A DNA stretch of 47,404 bases from Thecamonas trahens ATCC 50062. Taxonomy: Eukaryota; Apusozoa; Apusomonadida; Apusomonadidae. Location: contig NW_013657664.1 of the NCBI RefSeq assembly GCF_000142905.1, positions 82,274-129,677 of the forward strand. The letters are read 5' to 3'. Positions 8,696-19,600 of this stretch are shown here, one piece after another. The position numbers and the translations under genes were made by a program. The notes beneath the pieces are model-generated. The model was given only the letters and a program-made list of their open reading frames with translations. It had not been told where the DNA came from and ran no database searches. The first letter of the stretch is position 1, and each line of letters opens with the position of its first letter.

Positions 8696-11600
8696 ATGTC
8701 CGCCACCAACGCTGCAGCACACGTCGCCCGCCTCCGTCTCAGCCTCAGCCTCAACCACAGCTACAGACAGACCTCTCTCCAGGTTTCCAAAGACGGAGAG
8801 GAGGGAGCACATATGGCTGCGACACAGGCAGTGTGGACGGGAAACGAGACCGGGAGCGAGTCTGGCTCTGCGACCATATCTGGTGGTGAAGTTAGCGGTG
8901 GTAGCGGTGACATCGGTGGTGGTGGCGGTGGCGGTGGTGGCCGAGGTCGTGGTCGTCCGAGTCGCACAGGTGATGGAGGAGGAGGAGGAGGGAGTGCTAT
9001 CATGGCGCGCCTTGTGGGTGATGGGGATTGGAGTGGTCATGAGTATGATCTGGTGGTCGGTCGGAATACTGTACTGAGAGCTGCGCAAGATGGTGATGAT
9101 GATGATGTGAGTAGGGTCAAGGCGGAAGTGGCCAAGCTGCCTGTCACTGATGCTATCGTTGCTGTGGCTGACATACAGATCTCCCGTCCACATGCCTGCA
9201 TCATGGTGGGTGCGAATGGGAGAAGGGTGTACATCGAAGACCTTGGCTCTCTCAATGGCACTTGGGCAGCTGCCGATCCCATGTCGGATGCCATGGAGAA
9301 GCTCGATCTCCGCGTCCGTTACGTCTTCTACTTTCCACCCGACGACGACGAGGGCATCCGCATCCGCTTTGGTACCATGAAGATGCGCATCCTGAAAGGC
9401 TCTGGTCGCCGAGTTGCCTTTGCCTCGGACGTCGGACTCAAAGGGCTTGGAAGCTCCGACGTCGGTGGCGCCAAGCGCGACGACAACCACCACAACGACG
9501 ACGACGTCATTGAGGACGACGATGATGGGGAGGATAGTGATGCCACTCTCTCTGCAGAGCCCGAGCTCGAGCCCAAGTCAGGCTTGCACAGTCAGCCCCC
9601 CACTGCAGCTGGCAACGCCGACGCCGACGCCGAGATCGACGAGACTCTGGCTACGCTCCCGGTCACCCATACGGGCGAGCCGCGTGCAGTCTCACCGACC
9701 CTGCTCGTCGCTTCGCCACCCAGATCACCGTCCCCGACCCTGCTCGTCGCTTCGCCACCTAGACCGCCGTCCCCTACCTTGCTCATCGCTTCGCCACCCA
9801 GACCACCGTCGCCGACGGTGCCCGTAGCCTCGCCACCCAGACAACCGTCGCCGACGGTGCCCATAGCGTCGCCACCCAGACAACCGTCGCCGACGGTGCG
9901 CGCTGTCTCGCCCACAATGTGCGCAGCGTCACCAATTGTCGATGATGACGATGAGTCGACCACGGACGCAGGCACTGCTCCCATGCCACAGGTTCCGACC
10001 ACCGGCAGCAAATCCGAGAGCGGCTCGGATGCCACCGTTGGTGACGGTGACTCGGTTGGGGCACTGCTAATTCCGATGGACTGCCCGCCGCCGTCGCAGC
10101 CGTCATCGCTGATCCACGCTGCTTCGCACTCGGTTGTCATCTCAGATGAGTCGTCGGACATTGCGCTTGGTGACAATGACGGCTCGGTCACCGACGATGG
10201 ACAAACCGGCTCCGATTCGGAGGCCAACGCGTCGTCCGAAGCACCGCCGCTGGTGGGCCCAGGCGCCGACTCGGAGGTGACACTTACGATGCATGCAGCA
10301 ACGGCGTCGATTGGCTCGGCGGCCGGTGGCGTGCCGGCGCCGCCAGCGAAGCCGCAGCGGTCGAGACGGCGAGTCATCACCGACACGCTCGACATGGACG
10401 ACGAGAGCGATGAGAGCGACAGCAGCGCGACCGCCGGCGGTGCTGACCGCGCCGCTGCAACCACTGAGGCTGTTGCTATGGACCTCGTGACATCCGACGC
10501 TGCACTCGACACCGATGATGAGACCACAGACGGCGGCGAGGAAGGCTCTACCACGGCCCCGGCTGACGCAATAACCGTCTCGTCGACTGCGGCTGTCGGC
10601 ACCGACCTCGCGACCTCCAACGCTGCCGTCGACAAGGATGCCGAGATCGCGAGCAGCGGCGCGGAAGACACTACCACTGATTCGGTGGATGATGTCGCTG
10701 CTGCAGAATCCATCGTCATTCTGCCGGCTGTCGATCCTCCGCCGCCACCTGCCGACCCCTCACCTGCGCCACCGGCGTCGGTGGCAGACGCGTTTGCGGC
10801 CGTGGCAGGCGACCTCTCCACTCCCCCCTCCTCCCTCACGGTGGCCAAGCTCAAGGCCGTCTGCACCGCCGCTGGCCTCTCCACCACCGGCCGCAAGGCA
10901 GATCTCGTCTCACGTGTTGCTGCTGCCCTCCCAGCGGCCGCTGCCCCGGCGTCCGATCCCACGGCTGGGCCCAAGCGCAAGCGCAAGCGGTCGAAAAAGG
11001 CGTCGCCGCCTCCCAGAGCGCCGCGGGCCAAGCGGGCCAAGCGGGCCAAGCCGAACGCGCCGGCTGTGTCCAAGTCCCAGGCCACCACGACAGTGGCGGC
11101 GTCGCCAGCTGCCACTTCATCGTCAGCGGCAATCGCCGTCATGCTGACCGGCATCACTGACTCGGAGGCAGAGCGCATGGTTGCATCGCTCGGTGGGAGC
11201 ATGGCGACTGAGCCAGCCGGTGCCACCCACCTCATCACCGACAAGGTTCGGAGGACGGCCAAGTTTATGGCTTGCCTCGCGCGCGGCGTCCCCATTGTGT
11301 CGGACAAGTGGCTCGATGACTCGTTCCGTGCCGGCCACGCCCTCGCCGCCGACACCTACATCCTTCGCGATCGCCCTGCCGAGCGCAAGTTTGGCTTCAA
11401 GTTGCAAGACTCACTCGCTGCCGCCGCCGCTCATAATCTCTTTGGCGGCCTCTGTGTCTATGTCACGCCCAGGACTGTGCCGCCGCCGGCCATGCTCCAC
11501 GACATCATCATCGTGACCGGAGGCACGGTTTGCAAGAGCAAGGCGGCGGCGCTGCGGAGCGCGGCGACAATTGTTGTCGCCTGCGATGCCGACGCCGCCT

Positions 11601-11704
11601 TTGCCGCCAAGGCCGCCTCCAAGGGCCACACGGTTGTCTCGTCTGAGTTCGTACTCTCGGGCCTGTTGCGCTACAAGCTCGAGGCGGAGGCCTTTGCGAT
11701 GTAA
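8696..11704 (+). CDS. MDC1-like DNA-damage mediator (FHA, SAP, tandem BRCT)
   Basis: About 1002 residues from ATG 8696 (gaccATGtcc); an upstream frame extension only translates GT repeats, and a second candidate start is ATG 8813. The N-terminal FHA domain (about 118-233) has VGRNT, SRPHA and SLNGT, including the phosphothreonine-binding Arg, Ser and Asn. A Ser/Asp-rich, CK2-like region follows, with a proline repeat of unit SPTLLVASPPRP and variants (about 331-408). A SAP DNA-binding motif is at about 711-745, then a basic KRKRKR segment. Tandem BRCT domains fill about 811-1000 (SDKWLDDSFRAG, FGFKLQDSL, VYVTPRTVPPP, SSEFVLSGLL). FHA plus a Pro/Ser/Thr repeat plus C-terminal BRCT pair is the MDC1 plan, and the BRCTs resemble MDC1 more than other families I know. 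Predicted nuclear role: binding phospho-H2AX at double-strand breaks. The SAP motif is an extra feature. The stop is 40 nt from the convergent PPR gene. Confidence 0.85.
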   Translation: MSATNAAAHVARLRLSLSLNHSYRQTSLQVSKDGEEGAHMAATQAVWTGNETGSESGSATISGGEVSGGSGDIGGGGGGGGGRGRGRPSRTGDGGGGGGSAIMARLVGDGDWSGHEYDLVVGRNTVLRAAQDGDDDDVSRVKAEVAKLPVTDAIVAVADIQISRPHACIMVGANGRRVYIEDLGSLNGTWAAADPMSDAMEKLDLRVRYVFYFPPDDDEGIRIRFGTMKMRILKGSGRRVAFASDVGLKGLGSSDVGGAKRDDNHHNDDDVIEDDDDGEDSDATLSAEPELEPKSGLHSQPPTAAGNADADAEIDETLATLPVTHTGEPRAVSPTLLVASPPRSPSPTLLVASPPRPPSPTLLIASPPRPPSPTVPVASPPRQPSPTVPIASPPRQPSPTVRAVSPTMCAASPIVDDDDESTTDAGTAPMPQVPTTGSKSESGSDATVGDGDSVGALLIPMDCPPPSQPSSLIHAASHSVVISDESSDIALGDNDGSVTDDGQTGSDSEANASSEAPPLVGPGADSEVTLTMHAATASIGSAAGGVPAPPAKPQRSRRRVITDTLDMDDESDESDSSATAGGADRAAATTEAVAMDLVTSDAALDTDDETTDGGEEGSTTAPADAITVSSTAAVGTDLATSNAAVDKDAEIASSGAEDTTTDSVDDVAAAESIVILPAVDPPPPPADPSPAPPASVADAFAAVAGDLSTPPSSLTVAKLKAVCTAAGLSTTGRKADLVSRVAAALPAAAAPASDPTAGPKRKRKRSKKASPPPRAPRAKRAKRAKPNAPAVSKSQATTTVAASPAATSSSAAIAVMLTGITDSEAERMVASLGGSMATEPAGATHLITDKVRRTAKFMACLARGVPIVSDKWLDDSFRAGHALAADTYILRDRPAERKFGFKLQDSLAAAAAHNLFGGLCVYVTPRTVPPPAMLHDIIIVTGGTVCKSKAAALRSAATIVVACDADAAFAAKAASKGHTVVSSEFVLSGLLRYKLEAEAFAM

Positions 11705-11744
11705 AGGCCGACTCTCGCTGCTTCGACTCCGACCTTTAATCAAG

Positions 11745-13277
11745 CTAGCTGTCGCGAAGCAGATGCTCGGCGCCGTACCGCGCCGCAAAAGCGCGGCCCG
11801 AGGTAGGCATGGTAAGCCCGGCGGTCCCGAGATGATGAACAACGAGCTTGGCGACTTCAGGCGCCTCGACGCGAATCGCCTTCTTGAACACGGTCTCCAG
11901 CGCCACCACCGGAACCGCCACCTTTGCCGCCGCGGCGTCGGTCAGCATGGCCTCGACCGTCTCTAGCGTCTCAGACCGAACCGCTGCCAACAGCAGCGCC
12001 GCATACGATGCCGGCGACCGGGAAAAGCCCGAGTCGGCCATGAGCTTGTCGTAAAAGCCCACCTCGTGCATCTGCCCAAACGTGGCGTAGCCGAGGAGCA
12101 GCGCGTCAAAGGTCTCGGCCGTCGGTACCACGCCCTGCGCCACAGCCTCCTTGAACGTGGCAGCCATGCGCTCAGTCTCGCCGATCCGCGCGCAAGCTTG
12201 CAGAATAACGTTGAACGCACTAATGGTGGGCGCACTGCCATCGGCTATCGCCGCCTCCAGCACGTCGCACGCAGCCTCGGCAGTCTCGGGCGAGGCACCA
12301 ATGGCGTCGACCACAGGCATCAGCTCATCGACGCTCAGCACTTCGCCGCATCCGTTCTCGTCGGCCTCGCACATCAGTCGCAGCGCCGTCGACACATCGT
12401 TCGCCTGCGCAGCGCTGTTGATGAGCGCAAGCTCCGCCTCGCGCGGCTCGTACCCGGCCTCTAGCCACAGCTCGGACCCCGCCCGGGCCAGCTCCAGCTC
12501 ACCGGAAGCGACAGCTGTGTCTAGCACGGCGGCCAAGATCCCTCGGTCGAGCCGACTGCGACAGCCGCCGGTCGTTTGGGCGGCGGCAACGAGCTCGTCT
12601 GTCCGCGCCGCGACCTTGTCGAGCGCAAAGGCGGTGCCCTCTGCATGCAAATGGGTGGTAAAGAGCGAGAGCGCCCGCCAGTACACGTTGTTGGCCACTG
12701 ACGCGCCTGTCAGCTCGAGCTCGCGAAGGACAACCAGCGCCGCTGGCGGATCGGCGTGCCTGATGGCGGCGTTGAAGAGGCCAAGATAGACGGCCGAGTG
12801 CGGGAGATGGCCATCATCCAGGACGTCCTGCAGCAGACGGAGGGCCACATCCAGCCTCCCGCCCTCTGCGGTCGCCAGCAGCAGCGACTCACGAGTCCGG
12901 AGCGTCGGCTTGAGCTTGAACCGCCTCTGCATCATCTCGTAGAGAGCAAAGGCGCGCTTGACATCAAAGGGAGAGGAGCAGCATCTGAGCAGAGCGTTAA
13001 AGGTAGGCACTGTAGGAGCCAATCCTGCACGAGTCATTTCCTCCAGCAGAGCATATCCAGTAACAATGTCTCTTTCACTTGCCAGTGCGTTCATCAAACC
13101 ATTGTATGTCCCCACATTGGGCACGATGCCCTTGGCCTTCATCTCCTCTGCCAACGCCAGTGCCTTGCTCCCACTACCACGACCACGGGCCTTGGCTATG
13201 GCTGCGTTGTACCCACTCACCGAAGACACCAGACGCACACCGTCCTTCACACATACACCTCGACACAAGTGGAGCAT
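11745..13277 (-). CDS. Pentatricopeptide repeat (PPR) protein, probably mitochondrial
   Basis: About 510 residues from ATG 13277. The frame stays open upstream to about 13451 but has no other ATG there and crosses a G/C tract, so an upstream exon is possible. Degenerate 35-residue PPR units are clear near the N-terminus (GYNAAIAKA, TYNGLMNAL, TFNALLRCC, each followed by a helix such as LAEEMKAKGIVPNV) and again near the C-terminus (AFNVILQACARIGE, TFDALLLGYATFGQ), with weaker helical pairs between. PPR arrays bind organellar RNA in a sequence-specific way. The N-terminus (MLHLCRGVCVKDGVRLVSSV) is basic and hydrophobic without acidic residues apart from one Asp, fitting a mitochondrial presequence. 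No extra catalytic or SMR domain is visible. Confidence 0.75.
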   Translation of the reverse strand: MLHLCRGVCVKDGVRLVSSVSGYNAAIAKARGRGSGSKALALAEEMKAKGIVPNVGTYNGLMNALASERDIVTGYALLEEMTRAGLAPTVPTFNALLRCCSSPFDVKRAFALYEMMQRRFKLKPTLRTRESLLLATAEGGRLDVALRLLQDVLDDGHLPHSAVYLGLFNAAIRHADPPAALVVLRELELTGASVANNVYWRALSLFTTHLHAEGTAFALDKVAARTDELVAAAQTTGGCRSRLDRGILAAVLDTAVASGELELARAGSELWLEAGYEPREAELALINSAAQANDVSTALRLMCEADENGCGEVLSVDELMPVVDAIGASPETAEAACDVLEAAIADGSAPTISAFNVILQACARIGETERMAATFKEAVAQGVVPTAETFDALLLGYATFGQMHEVGFYDKLMADSGFSRSPASYAALLLAAVRSETLETVEAMLTDAAAAKVAVPVVALETVFKKAIRVEAPEVAKLVVHHLGTAGLTMPTSGRAFAARYGAEHLLRDS

Positions 13278-13452
13278 CTTGCTGTCTCTTGAGTCGGGTG
13301 CTGTGCCCCCCCCTCCCCCCTCAAGTCGCCGTCTGCCCTGGCTGTAGCCGTAGCCCAACCGAGCGAGCGAGCCAAAGGGTGCTGACCCGTGGATCGAGCG
13401 AACTCGGCCCTCGGGGACGACAAGGCGACCAAGCTGAGATCGCCACCACACA

Positions 13453-13579
13453 CATGATCATGATCATGATCAAATAGCCCCCCCCCCTACATCGCCCATA
13501 TCCTTCCCCTCCTCTCCTTCCTTCACTCCATCCTTCCCTTTTCTCTCAACCACATGTCCCCACTCCCCCCCCCCCCCCC
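13453..13579. repeat. TGATCA repeat and C tracts in a divergent promoter
   Basis: CATGATCATGATCATGATCA (13453-13472) is followed by a 9-nt C run and a 15-nt C run (13565-13579), between the PPR gene and the kinase gene. Similar TGATC arrays lie upstream of RRP41 and of the LysM gene. Confidence 0.7.
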
Positions 13580-13756
13580 TCCCTTTCCCCTCGTCACACC
13601 CGTCACACCCTTCATCACCACGTCGTCGCCTTTCCTCCAATCATCAAGCCTTCTTAAACTCTCTGATCTGACGGCTGCATCAGCACCATCTTCTCCTGAA
13701 GTAGTGACTGGTCCAGGTTGTGATTCTGGTGGAGAGACTCCTGAATTGCGAGCCAG

Positions 13757-14857
13757 ATGGCGGCATTGGTCCCTGAGGCAGCAGAGTCTGGTGATGGTTG
13801 GGCGGAGCGGAGGGGCAATGGCCCAATTCCACCAAATCCTCGTCCCCTCCCCTGCTGCCGCTGCCGCTGGCCTTGACTGACACCGCTCTCTGTACAGGCT
13901 CTATTGAGAGGATCAGTTGGACAAGTGACATGTGGAGAGGAAGGGTATTGGAAAAGGTGGTAGAGGGAAGGAGGAGGAGTTGTGTGCTGCTATGGACCAT
14001 GGTGGCAGTGTGGGTCACCGCTTCCCTCCCCACCTCGACCACTCCCGTCTTCCGCAGGTGACAGCTGTTCGTAGTCATGGCGGACGAAGGAGTTCAAGTG
14101 GAAAGTCATCCGGTGGGCAACAACAGCTCGTAGTGGCTCTCGCTAGTAGCCATTATGGATCGAGTGCCAGTGGTAGTGGGCTGTTATTTTCCTCGGACAT
14201 CGATGTGGTCGAACAGGAGGAGGAAGATGACGATGATGATGTTCTCTCGTTCTCCTCTGATGCTGAAGATGATGATGAAGATGAGCCCGGCACCGGAGGA
14301 GGTTGCACTGGTCAAAGTCGAGACGACGGCCGCCAGTCGACTACCGATGCGGATGCGATTGGAGATGTTTCGACAACTAGGGATACACGCGGCGGCTCCT
14401 CGTCGACGACATCGTCGTCGGCATCGTCGCGCTCCAAGTCGTCGTCACCCTCGCTCTCCGGCGGCGAATCCGAGTCTTCTGACTTGTCCGACTCGCCCAA
14501 CTCGTCCGACGTTGATGTCCGCCTGCCGGCGGCGAGAGTCAGCACGCCCGATGGCACCGACGCCGCGAGCGAGACCCAGACCCAGACCCAGACCCAGACC
14601 CAGAGTGTGGCGCCCGAGTCGTCGGTCAAAGCCAAAAGTCGTCGCGGCTATTCCGCCTCCGTAGCCGCAAGTCCAAGTCCAAGTCCAAGACCAAGACCAA
14701 GACCAAGACCAAGACCAAGTCGCCTTCACTCTCAAAGTCCAAGTTCAAATCCAAGTCTCGCACAGCGGCCAAGGTCTCCGACTCGTCGTCGGCCTCGGGG
14801 CCCGACAACCCTTCGCCCAAGTTTACGCCCAAGCCCCAGCAGGCATCATCGTCATCG

Positions 14858-14889
<32 letters not shown>

Positions 14890-16525
14890 ATCGTCGTCGT
14901 CGTCGTCGGGTCCCTCGTCCACACAGGCCACCGCTGCTGGTGCTGTAGTGCCGACCTCGACAGCTAGCAAATCCAGCCGCAGCGGGCGGTCGAAGCGGTC
15001 TTCACGCGAACGGACCGGATCCGGGAGCAAGCTGTCGCGCGGAACGTCCAAGTCCAAGCACCGGCGTTCGCGCGGGAGCAAGGCCAAGATCAAGTCCAAG
15101 GCGGCCAAGCGCAGTCGCCACAAGTCTCGGCCCGAGCCGATACAGGCCTACGAAGACTCGTACCAGGACGCCGTCGCCCGGTTTGAGCAGTACGACCAGT
15201 ACGAGTCGCGGCTGCTCTCCATGGCAGCCACTGACGATCCGATCACAGCGTCAGACTCGGGCTCGGGCTCGTCGTCGACCTTCTCCTCGCTCTCGGGCTC
15301 GTCGTCGAGCTCAGGCTCGCAGCTCGCAGTACAGCCGGGCGGAGGCCGCATGGGCTCGCATCCTGTGGTGATCGAGGAAGACAAGGTGCTGGGCAAAGGC
15401 AACTTTTCCACCGTCTACCGCGGTTACCTTGGGGATGTCGCAGTGGCCATCAAGATCCCACGCGTCCCACCGGAGCTGCAAAAGCCCGACGCCAACATGT
15501 CAGCCGCCAAGCTGCAGGCCCGTATCAAGCGGCGGAAAAAGGTCAAGTCACCCGAGTGGCTGTGGAACCAGGAGCTGTCTATGCTGCGCGCAGCGTGCGC
15601 CAGGCCACGCTCCAAGTACGTCTGCCGCCTTGTCGGCGAGGGCACGTTTGTACGGCCAGGCAGCGACGACGATGATGTGGTCAAGGGCCTCATCTTCAAG
15701 ATGTATGTCGGCGGCACGCTCACCGACCACATCAACAAGCGGAAGGGCGAGCACGGCGGCCTCCCGCAGGCCGCCTTTCTCAAGCACGCCCGCGAGATGG
15801 CCGACGGCCTCGCCTTTCTCCACGCCCGGAACATTGTCTTCCGCGACCTCAAGCCCGACAACTGCCTCATCTCGCAGCCGGTCGGTGGCCACCTGGTCCT
15901 CGCAGACTTTGGGCTGGCCCAGAATGCAGGGCTGCCGTCGCTCCACGGCATCCTCGGGACCCGAACCTACATGGCGCCCGAGGGCTTCTCCGGCAAGCGG
16001 CTTGTTCAGCCGGCGCTCGACGTCTGGTCCTTTGGTTGTTGCCTCATCCACATGTGGTGCGGCGTCCGGCCGTGGAACGACTACTCGCGCGACGAGTTCC
16101 ATGAGGCCCGACACAACTTTGAGACGCCCGAGCTGCCCATCGATGACTTTGACCAGCACAAGATGATGGTCCGTGATTACCGCCAGCTCTGGCTCGAGCA
16201 AAAGGTGCGCGACCTCATGGAGCGAGCCGTCGTCTACGACGCCGACGACCGCACCCTCACTGCCGCCCTCGCCGCCCGCATCCTCCGCCACCTCATCCAT
16301 GTCGTCGCCTCGGAGCGCAAAATTGCCCAGAAGAGCTCGGCCTCGTTCTCCTCGCGCTCCCGTCGCTCCACCTCCAAGCGCTCGTCCTCCCGCCGCCACA
16401 CCCGCGACCGCGATCGCAGCGCCAAGCGCCGCTCGCGCCAGTCCAAGCACACACCGCCGCGCCCGACCACCGCGCCTCCCGCCTCGTCATCTTCGACAAC
16501 CTCGTCGTCGTCGACGTCTTCGTAG
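13757..16525 (+). CDS. Serine-rich protein kinase, multi-exon, one frame break
   Basis: Proposed structure: exon 1 13757-13790 (cagATGG; MAALVPEAAES plus G), donor GTGATG; exon 2 from 13898 after CTCTGTACAG with a CTGAC branch-like site; then a donor at 13945 or 13957; exon 3 from 14058 after TTCCGCAG. Phases agree. Near 14650-14672 the frame must shift by -1 to continue; one missing base is likelier than an intron. Before the kinase domain lies a long Ser/Asp/Glu region, QT and KSKT repeats and a polyserine run. The kinase domain (about 15382-16250) has GKGNFSTVY, VAIK, FRDLKPDN, ADFG, MAPE and DVWSFG; it looks TKL-like. The catalytic loop reads FRD instead of HRD, but the catalytic Asp, the Lys of VAIK and the DFG Asp are intact, so activity is expected. 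The tail is Arg/Ser-rich, resembling SR proteins. The substrate is unknown. Confidence 0.7.
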
Positions 16526-16642
16526 CCCTCTTTCTGCCATACTGCCATCTTCAAAGCACAGGGCTAGCCGCACCTGTCTCCACCTGACTCCACCTGACTC
16601 CATCAGACTGACTACATCGCCTCGGAGGCACGCGCCACAGCC

Positions 16643-19600
16643 ATGGATGCCGAAGAGCTTCCGCTACTCGGAGGAGAGGAACGCGGCATAGTAGGGCATG
16701 GCAGAGGGTGGCAGGAGTGTCTGTACGGTGGGCTGGAGAGCAGACTCGCCGATGACCTTGTGCTTGTTCTGGTGGCGGTCAACGTGATCTCGTTTGTGCT
16801 CTCGACAGTGGATGCCATCGACGACAAAGTGGGGACGGTGTTTGATGTCATCGAAGCTGTCTCGGTGGCCCTCTTCACCATCGAGTATGGTCTACGGATG
16901 GTGGCGATCGGCGTAGAAGACAAGTACGCTGGTTGGTCTGGTCGCGCAAAGTGGATGGTCTCATTCTTCTCGCTCGTCGATCTCGCTGCCATCATGCCGT
17001 TCTACGTCGGCTTGGCTATCGGCGATGATGTCGGCACCACGCAGTTTGTGCGCATCTTGCGTGTCTTTCGCATGTTTCGCGCCGAGGGCCGGCTCGTCGA
17101 GGCCTTTACTCTGCTGGATGATGTGGTGCGGGCGAACCGGGCTCTCCTGGCTACTTCGTCGTTCATGGGCGCTGCGCTATGGCTTCTTCTTGCCGGCGTG
17201 TTGTATGCAACCGAGAAGGACAACCCCGATGTGGCTGGAGAGTACGATACCTTCTTCAAGGCACTCTGGTACGCGCTGCTCAACTTGCTTGGCGAGTTCC
17301 CGATCGCTGCCGAGCTGTCTAGCGCCGGCAAGGCGGTCTCTTGCTTCACTGTCGTCTTTGCAGTCGGATTCTTCTCGATCCCAACCGGGATTATCGGCGC
17401 GGGCCTGCTTGACATGCTGACCGAGCGGCGCAATGCGCGTGCTGTCGCAGATGACAGCCGTGATGCCGCCAACGTCAGTCGAGAACATAGTCTCTGCCGT
17501 GGATGTGAAGCTTCCGCCCGTCAAGCTCACATTGCCGCCAAGGGGCTCGGTGGCCGCCTTTATCTTGTACTCGACGGTGTCGGCGTTTGGGGCAGGATCA
17601 TCGAGGCCTGCATCATGGCTCTCATTGTTGTCAACGTGGTAGTGTTTTCGATCTCGACTCTACCAGACATTGGCTACGACGGTGCGTTCTTTGTGTTTGA
17701 GGCAATGACGGTCGGCCTGTTTTCGGTCGAGTACCTGCTCCGGCTGTGGACAGTGGCGTTTGGTACAGCTGGCGAGGGCGAGACGAGCTGGCAGGCTCGG
17801 GCGCGATGGGTTGTCTCGTTTGAGTCTGCCGTGGATCTAGCGTCGATTGTTCCGTTCTACGTCGACCTCGCGTTGACAGGGACGGATGTCTCGCCGACGA
17901 CGCTGCTGCGAGTGCTGCGGCTAGTTAGGCTGCTCAAGGCCGACTCGTATGTCCATGTCTTTGATCTGATGGACGATGTGGTGCGGGCAAACGGGGCGAT
18001 GTTGGCGACAACGGCGTGGGTGGCGCTGGTGGTGTGGATACTGGCGGCGTCGCTGATGTATGCCACCGAGCGGCACAACAGCAATCTCGAGGTTGCGTCC
18101 GAGTTTGAGTCTGTGCCCGAGGCGCTGTGGATCACCTTTCTCAACCTGACTGGCGAGTACCCGCTGGCAGACTACACTCCGTGGGGCAAGGTTGTGTCGT
18201 CAGTGGTGGCACTCGTGGCCATCGGCGTCGCCGCGCTACCGACCGGCATCTGGGCGGCCGGCTTTGAGGACGCGCTCGCCGAGGCCAAGGCGCACACGGC
18301 CGAGGACACCACCGAGTGCGAGCAGTGCATCTCGCCTGAGCTCGCAGCATCATCGGCGCGGCTGCGACTGCGAGCGGCGGCGTTTGTGCCGCTGGCGGCG
18401 CACTCGCCACAAAGGGCGGCGCAGCTACGGAGCTCGGGACAATCTGCGGCGGCTCGAGCACCGGACTGGATACGCAGCCTGTACGCCTTTGTCTCGGGTG
18501 CAACTCGTGCCGGAGCAGCGGCCGAGCTTGTGGTGGTGGGCCTCATCTTTGTCAACACCATCACGTTTGTGCTCGGCTCGGTCGACTCGGTGGCTGCAAG
18601 CGCGACTGCGGTCAAGGTCTTTGAAGTCCTCGAGGGCTGCACGATGGCGGTGTTTGCGGTCGAGTACGCGGCGCGGGTGATAGCGGCGGGAGCAGATGCC
18701 AAGTACGCTCGGTTTGGCTGGCCGCGACTACGGTACTGCTGCTCACTCTTCGCGCTCCTTGATCTGGCGTGCCTTGTCCCGTATGGCGTGGAGCTTGTAA
18801 CGCGAACCGAGCTGAGCTCGACGGTTGTGTTCCGGCTGTTTCGGCTGATGTTCCTGCTCAAATCAGAGTCGTTTGTGAGTGTCTTTACGCTGCTTGACGA
18901 TGTGTTTGTGGCCAAAGCGCCACTGCTGCTGTCGTCGGCGTTTGTGGCCGGTGTGTGCTTGATTGTCTTTGCCACACTCTTGCACTACACCGAGCAGCAC
19001 AACGAGATTGTGGTGAACGATCTAAGCATGGCGGCACGATACGAGAGCATCCCGTCGGCGCTGTGGTACACGCTGGTCCACCTGACGGGCGACTACCCGC
19101 TGTACCAGTACACGTGGTGGGGCAAGGGCGTCAACTTTGTGTCTGCGCTCACGGCGGTGGGCGTTGTGGGCATTCCGTCGGCCGCGATTGCTTCGGGCTT
19201 TGTCTCTGCGCGGGCGGCAATTGACGGTGGCGAGTTCGGCGGTGAGCGGGACGACGCACTTCCGCTGATCCCAGCAGCGGGCGACGACGCGCGGTGCCGG
19301 CAATGCCGGGTGGAGAGGGCACGCGCCACAGGCGTCGCCGGCTGGCTCCACGCACTGTTTGTTGGCGATCTACGCGTCGGCCACTGGCCCAACTACCTCC
19401 TCAACGGGCTGATTGCGGTGAATCTTGTGGCGTTCGCGCTCGGGACCGAGCCAAGTGTCCGCGCGGGAAGCGGCGGGCGGGTGGGCGACGCGCTTGACGT
19501 GGTCGAGTGGATCTCGGTAACGGTCTTTACGATCGAGTATGTGGCACGGCTTGTAGCTGCCGACGCAGATCCTGACTGGGGCTACTCGCGGCTGCGGTAC

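Noticed and set aside
9592-11355. Long minus-strand open frame (587 codons) inside the MDC1-like gene
   Set aside because: It mirrors the Ser/Asp-rich GC-rich coding strand and gives a low-complexity Ser/Val/Gly protein with no domain; the plus strand has FHA, SAP and BRCT.
13554-13756. ATG 13554 as start of the kinase gene
   Set aside because: The frame runs through a 15-nt C tract as polyproline and does not join the downstream exons; ATG 13757 gives phase-consistent splicing.
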